Positions 33,264-37,407 of a stretch of DNA of 37,407 nt are shown piece after piece. Each line of letters starts with the position of its first letter. The stretch's first letter is position 1. The stretch is taken from positions 1-37,407 of the forward strand of contig WHTU01000030.1 in assembly GCA_009377575.1 (NCBI GenBank), in the 5' to 3' direction. Position numbers and translations under genes: made by a program. This stretch comes from Nitrososphaeraceae archaeon. GTDB lineage: Archaea; Thermoproteota; Nitrososphaeria; Nitrososphaerales; Nitrososphaeraceae. The notes under the pieces were generated by a model. That model saw nothing but the letters and a program-made list of their open reading frames with translations. It did not search any database and was not told the origin of the DNA.

Positions 33264-33491
33264 TTATAAAGAGTAGATAGATTTGTAGAAATCGCAAAAT
33301 AATTTCAAATAATATTAAAAATATCGTCCAACACTTTCGCCTGCTGATATCACAAAATTGATGATCTTTCTAAGCCCTAATATCAGATCTATATAATACA
33401 TTTTAATATATTCAAAGAAATGAATAATTTTACTTCAAAACGTAATATAAGGAAATTTTAGCCTTTAAATATAGACAACATATGACTGCAT

Positions 33492-33752
33492 TTAAGTTTG
33501 ATTCTGCGTTATATCCTTTTCTTTCTTCCTATGAGGAAATTCTAATCCAATGGTTCCCATTATAGAGTCACCTATTGGTTCGAAGATAATTCTAAGAGAT
33601 TCGATGTCATAGTATTTTATTACCTCATTCAACTTATTCTCGATCTTTCTTTGTTCAATTTTCAAAAGCATATATCTAGATATTAACGCCTTCACCTCAT
33701 CGGCCTTGTCATCCTCAATTGGATTTTTATCCGAAGTGTTTGGCGGAGACAT
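33492..33752 (-). CDS. Unknown small protein, second gene of metal-box operon
   Basis: An 86-residue soluble protein: a polar N terminus, a helix (KALISRYMLLKIEQRKIENK), then a strand-rich part (LRIIFEPIGDSIMGTIGLEF) and a basic tail. No known family and no Cys. It begins 6 bases after the stop of 33759-33953 and is surely co-transcribed with it under the tandem box at 33956-33983. It is opposite to FTR1 in orientation, sharing the same intergenic region. Confidence 0.6.
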   Translation of the reverse strand: MSPPNTSDKNPIEDDKADEVKALISRYMLLKIEQRKIENKLNEVIKYYDIESLRIIFEPIGDSIMGTIGLEFPHRKKEKDITQNQT

Positions 33753-33758
33753 TTTTCA

Positions 33759-33953
33759 TCAAGGTGCATCTTTCAAGACTATCACATTGCCATACGTAAC
33801 CTGAACCTCGTTCATTCCATATGTAATCTGGTCCAAAGGATCTAAAATCCCATCAGTATTGTCACAAATGTAGGTCGTTAAATCTATTTCTTCAACTTTT
33901 TCAATTTTTTCATTCTTATTTATACTTTCGAGAAATTTGAAAGCCTTTTTCAT
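33759..33953 (-). CDS. Unknown small protein, first gene of metal-box operon
   Basis: A 64-residue soluble, acidic protein (FLESINKNEKIEKVEEIDLT, then DNTDGILDPLDQITYG and VQVTYGNVIVLKDAP), probably a small alpha/beta or beta-rich fold. One Cys only, so no obvious metal site. It is the first gene of a two-gene operon whose ATG lies 2 bases behind a tandem 14-bp operator, so transcripts are almost leaderless. It is divergent from FTR1. I do not recognise a family; its control predicts a role during metal limitation. Confidence 0.6.
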   Translation of the reverse strand: MKKAFKFLESINKNEKIEKVEEIDLTTYICDNTDGILDPLDQITYGMNEVQVTYGNVIVLKDAP

Positions 33954-33955
33954 TG

Positions 33956-33983
33956 TTAGACTTTCCTAATTAGGATATCCTAA
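33956..33983 (-). promoter_or_regulatory. Tandem metal-box operator of the 33953 operon
   Basis: On the minus strand the order is TTTAAATA, then TTAGGATATCCTAA (33983-33970, a perfect palindrome), then TTAGGAAAGTCTAA (33969-33956), CA and the ATG at 33953. The layout and bases match the promoter at 28707-28749 almost position for position. Confidence 0.8.
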
Positions 33984-34055
33984 TATTTAAACAGTATTAT
34001 TTTCATCTATGACCTAATCGATGTTTAATAAAAGAAATCTATTTATTTGTGATTC

Positions 34056-34069
34056 TTAGGTTAGCCTAA
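34056..34069 (+). promoter_or_regulatory. Metal-box operator of the FTR1 gene
   Basis: TTAGGTTAGCCTAA, 3 bases before the ATG at 34073, identical to the first 14 bases of the bacterial DtxR consensus (TTAGGTTAGCCTAACCTAA). It lies where transcription should begin, about 25 bases behind TTTAATAAAAG (34024-34034). A bound protein would block initiation. Confidence 0.75.
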
Positions 34070-34072
34070 TAG

Positions 34073-36484
34073 ATGAGTCTGAGCAGACGCTTAACAGAAT
34101 CGTTATTTTTAGCGTTTTTGATTCTTGTAGCTAGTAATTTAGTTATTTCCTCGTTTTTTATCGACGATGGAATCGCGCAGCAATTAGCCGAAAACCAACA
34201 AGCGGCAGATCCACTTATAGTTTTCATCAATCTAGAAAGGATTGGAACTCAACTTAACCTCACGCAATACAGTTTAAACAGCGGTGACCTCGAATCTGCA
34301 TTCCAACATGCCTATATTCCTCATTCGGTCACCTTCCCAGTAATTAAGCCCATATTAGGCCAAGCAGACCCAGCTTCTTCAAAAAGTCTTGAAGCACTGC
34401 TTACTGATCTTCCAATTAAGATTCGAACCTCAAATAGTCCAGAAGTGGCAAATACCAATATAGAATCTGATGTTGCAACGATAAACAACTTACTGAACAG
34501 CTTCTCGAACTCGACTGCGGGACAAGTGGCTGTTGAAGATAAGGGATTTTTCCTGCAAGCCTCAGCTGTGCTTCTGGAAGACGCAATTCAATCCTACAAG
34601 CTAGCTAACGCTTCATCTACCCAGGATGGATCTAGCACATTTAATCTTCAGAATTCGTTAGGGTTGGTAAACACGTCACTTGCAGATTTTGAAAGGATTT
34701 CGGACTCAGTTGATGAGCGGAGACGGGATGAAATTAGATCTTTTTATCAACAGATACAAGAAAGCATGAACAATGATACTCCATTTGATACCGTGGCAAG
34801 TGTTGCTTCTGCAATTGAACGAGACTTTACAGAGGAACTAACTTTAAGTGGTGGCAGCGAGAGCGCATCAGAACAGGCAATATACTTTTCTACTATAAGG
34901 GATCTGCTTAACAGTACTATTGCATCGGTGAACGAGGGCGACTATGAAGCTGCAGATGCAACTGCAATCAAAGCATATCTAGATAACTTTGAATATCTGG
35001 AAGCGCCTATCGAAAAACATGACCCCGAGTTGATGCTTGATATCGAAATAGAGATGAGGGAAGAACTTCGTCAAATGATAAGGGAGGAACGTTCTCCACA
35101 AGAGATTAGTGGTTTTATCACAGCTATCATAGGCAAATTGGACCAAGCTGAAGATTTGCTCAAAAATGATCCTGAATACCGTTCGAATTTGAATACTAAC
35201 ACAACAGCTAGCGGGTCTTCACTTGCAAATATTCAAGGATTGAGGGAAGGCTTCGGTACTTATACTGGTGAAATTCGGCAGATGGGAAAAGCAGATGATC
35301 CAGCAAAGGAATCTGTGAGAAACAACATAGACCAGATAAGATTGAAACTAAGTGAGATGCTTAGATTATATGAGAATAAGAATTACGAAGGTGCACTTTT
35401 GGCCGCACGGTCGGCATATCTAGATAGTTATGAGACCGTTGAAATTCCACTTAGGCCAATAGACCCTGATTTCACACTCGAGATGGAGATTAGATTTGCA
35501 GAACTAAGGAACCTACTTCAGCAGCATGTGCCATTACAGGAGGTCGAGGGAAAGACCATAGAGATTAGAAGAGGATTAGACGAATCAGAGAGGCTTGTGT
35601 CGGGTGTGGGAATTGTAGCACCTGCAATTGCATTCTCAACTTCATTTTCCATTATATTCAGAGAAGGCCTTGAATCAGCCTTAATAATAGGCGCGATTCT
35701 TACATATCTGCAAGCAACAAGAAATAACCGCTTCAAAAAGCATGTCTACTACGGTATTCTAATTGCAGTAGTGGCTACAGCTGCAACATGGTTTGTGGCA
35801 CAATATATCATAGAAATATCTGGGGCCAACAGAGAACTAATAGAAGCTGTTGCTGGCCTTTCTGCTGTAGCAGTTCTTTTCTGGGTAAGCTTCTGGGTAT
35901 TAAACAAGATCGAAACCAAAAAATGGATCGAATTCGTTAAAGCAAAGGTCTGGAAGGCCACTACAACAGGAAGTGTAATTGTATTTGTTGCTCTGGCATT
36001 TTTCACGGTCTATAGAGAAGGTTTTGAGACCGTCTTGTTTTACCAGGCCATGCTATCCTTTGCAAAGTACATGGAGTTATACGTTATTGCTGGTATGATC
36101 ATAGGACTTGCGGTTATCATTGGAGTAGCTATCTTAATCAACAGACTTGGCAGAAGATTGCCCCTAAGAGTACTCTTCGCCTTAACCATGGGAATTGGAG
36201 CTTATATGTCCATAGCATTCATGGGCAATGCAGTTAGAGAATTGCAAGAATTAGGAGTGGTGCCTACTACTCCGTTGGTCGGCATAGTTCCAAGGTTGGA
36301 TATTAACTTAGCTACTATGACCGGAATTCATCCGACATTAGAATCGGTTATAGCTCAGATTGTTCTCCTTTCCATATACCTGATAGGTTCCCTTTATATA
36401 CTGGTTCTGAAGCCCCGGAGGCAGAAAGCTATCGAAAGTGCACGAAAGTCGATGGCAGAGCTTCACGGAAAGAGAGAAGGATGA
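34073..36484 (+). CDS. FTR1-family iron permease with large extracytoplasmic region
   Basis: An 803-residue high-affinity iron permease. A signal/anchor segment (residues 8-30) is followed by about 480 residues outside the membrane with at least three copies of one helical domain (AYIPHSVTFPVIKP near 79, AYLDNFEYLEAPIEKHD near 301, AYLDSYETVEIPLRPID near 448). The C-terminal third is the FTR1/EfeU membrane domain of about seven helices with both hallmark iron motifs, REGLE (about 529, IIFREGLESALIIG) and REGFE (about 647, VYREGFETVLFY). It transports iron, probably Fe(III) or oxidised Fe(II), across the membrane. A DtxR-like box overlaps its start. The gene is divergent from the two-gene operon at 33492-33953. 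Confidence 0.93.
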   Translation: MSLSRRLTESLFLAFLILVASNLVISSFFIDDGIAQQLAENQQAADPLIVFINLERIGTQLNLTQYSLNSGDLESAFQHAYIPHSVTFPVIKPILGQADPASSKSLEALLTDLPIKIRTSNSPEVANTNIESDVATINNLLNSFSNSTAGQVAVEDKGFFLQASAVLLEDAIQSYKLANASSTQDGSSTFNLQNSLGLVNTSLADFERISDSVDERRRDEIRSFYQQIQESMNNDTPFDTVASVASAIERDFTEELTLSGGSESASEQAIYFSTIRDLLNSTIASVNEGDYEAADATAIKAYLDNFEYLEAPIEKHDPELMLDIEIEMREELRQMIREERSPQEISGFITAIIGKLDQAEDLLKNDPEYRSNLNTNTTASGSSLANIQGLREGFGTYTGEIRQMGKADDPAKESVRNNIDQIRLKLSEMLRLYENKNYEGALLAARSAYLDSYETVEIPLRPIDPDFTLEMEIRFAELRNLLQQHVPLQEVEGKTIEIRRGLDESERLVSGVGIVAPAIAFSTSFSIIFREGLESALIIGAILTYLQATRNNRFKKHVYYGILIAVVATAATWFVAQYIIEISGANRELIEAVAGLSAVAVLFWVSFWVLNKIETKKWIEFVKAKVWKATTTGSVIVFVALAFFTVYREGFETVLFYQAMLSFAKYMELYVIAGMIIGLAVIIGVAILINRLGRRLPLRVLFALTMGIGAYMSIAFMGNAVRELQELGVVPTTPLVGIVPRLDINLATMTGIHPTLESVIAQIVLLSIYLIGSLYILVLKPRRQKAIESARKSMAELHGKREG

Positions 36485-36776
36485 ACTCCTAAAGATTCGA
36501 GATACCAGCACTTACCTTCGAAAGGAAGAGACAAGCGGCGACTATTCACTAACTAGAACTCAGTGTAAGGTTTGGTCCCTTTCGTGCCTCCACCTTCAGA
36601 TTTAGTAGTTGGTTCAGAGTAGGACTTTCTCATATAAAGTGCTTTGAATGCCAACGCAAACCTTACAAAGTGTTGACTAACCAGAATATTTCCGCTGATG
36701 GTCTTCGCGATGACAAAATATATCTAAACCTACCACCTAAATCGATCAAAAATAATAAATTGACTTCTGATGATTA

Positions 36777-37142
36777 ATGTCGCATACCCTGCCAATGATG
36801 CGATCAAGAACCAAGGAGAAAGGAAAGCATGCTCACTCTACACACTATCGAAGATTGGTATGGGAGAATATAGTATGGCCTCTCCTCATACAAGTAAATC
36901 GTCCTTACTTTACACTTGAAGAATATCAGTTCAAAAGGAATGAATTTTGTAAAATTAATAATATCCCTGTGTCCAAGCTATCCGGCGGATTAGTGTCATT
37001 AATCATAAAGGATATCCTGAAAAAGGATTACGAGCATAGAACTTGGATTTACTCAATTCATTATAGGCTCATTCCCTATATGCGCAAAAAAACAAGGGTT
37101 GAATATGGTGTTGCAGTCAGGGAATCATCTGGAAAACGATAG
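36777..37142 (+). CDS. Conserved-looking hypothetical protein
   Basis: A 121-residue basic protein with regular helical segments (HYRRLVWENIVWPLLIQ, YFTLEEYQFKRNEFCKIN) and a C-terminal strand-like part (IYSIHYRLIPYMRKKTRVEY). It resembles small DNA- or RNA-associated archaeal proteins in composition, but I cannot name a family. ATG 36777 is used; no close partner. It follows FTR1 by about 290 bases and has its own promoter region. Confidence 0.6.
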   Translation: MSHTLPMMRSRTKEKGKHAHSTHYRRLVWENIVWPLLIQVNRPYFTLEEYQFKRNEFCKINNIPVSKLSGGLVSLIIKDILKKDYEHRTWIYSIHYRLIPYMRKKTRVEYGVAVRESSGKR

Positions 37143-37407
37143 TATGGAAATCTAAAAGGATCCGTGTTTTCGCTGATCACATTTTACCGCAAGCGAACTT
37201 TATTAAAAGAATTGAAATTGTATCTTATCATAAGTACTTAATGACTACTGGTACTCTTTTTTGAAGCACTGGATGACTGATGAATGACGTACGCACACTT
37301 TAGGCCCTCTATCACGCTACAGAACAATTGAGGGAGACAAATCATTCTCAATGGTCGCTTTCATCTCTATTCTCAAAGAAACCAATGCTAGGTTTCAGAG
37401 CAATTTT

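Overview
The window looks like a chromosome segment of an AT-rich ammonia-oxidising archaeon (Thaumarchaeota/Nitrososphaeria, most like the Nitrososphaerales soil group that includes Nitrosocosmicus). The evidence is gene content, not a marker gene: a stand-alone TRAM-domain protein, many CxxC zinc-ribbon mini-proteins, secreted glycine-rich and beta-propeller proteins, an archaeal integrase, a dolichyl-phosphate-mannose-synthase-like glycosyltransferase fused to GtrA, and TATA-proximal promoters. I found no rRNA, no complete tRNA and no CRISPR array.

Layout. 0.2-6.1 kb: TRAM protein, HTH protein, a collagen-like/seven-repeat propeller surface protein split by a one-base frameshift, a DUF1059 protein, and several small secreted or zinc-ribbon proteins. 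About 6.3-14.0 kb: a probable integrated plasmid-like element with a stand-alone thumb domain of a family B DNA polymerase, zinc ribbons, an HNH nuclease, a P-loop replication ATPase carrying repeated 9-bp DNA units, and a complete tyrosine recombinase. It has no capsid, terminase or portal gene. 14.2-24.8 kb: chromosomal accessory genes, including a Lys-rich helical protein, a divergent histidine kinase/response regulator pair, and secreted NHL and Kelch propellers.

24.9-36.5 kb is the most interesting part, a metal (probably iron) homeostasis region. A 14-bp motif, TTAGG-N4-CTAA and variants, recurs directly behind TATA-like elements at six promoters: a hydantoinase/oxoprolinase-like gene, a winged-helix regulator, an unlisted 45-codon ORF or small RNA, a ferritin-like gene, a two-gene operon of unknown small proteins, and an FTR1 iron permease. 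At three of these promoters two copies abut exactly, giving a 28-bp tandem operator. The motif closely resembles the bacterial DtxR/IdeR iron box. Between these genes lies a secreted stand-alone copy of the domain that is repeated in the extracytoplasmic part of the FTR1 permease. My inference is a locally clustered metal regulon: uptake by FTR1, an accessory secreted domain protein, storage by ferritin, and new small proteins, under a DtxR-type repressor encoded elsewhere or under the local winged-helix protein.

All calls come from reading the sequence. Family names rest on recognised motifs; no database search was run.
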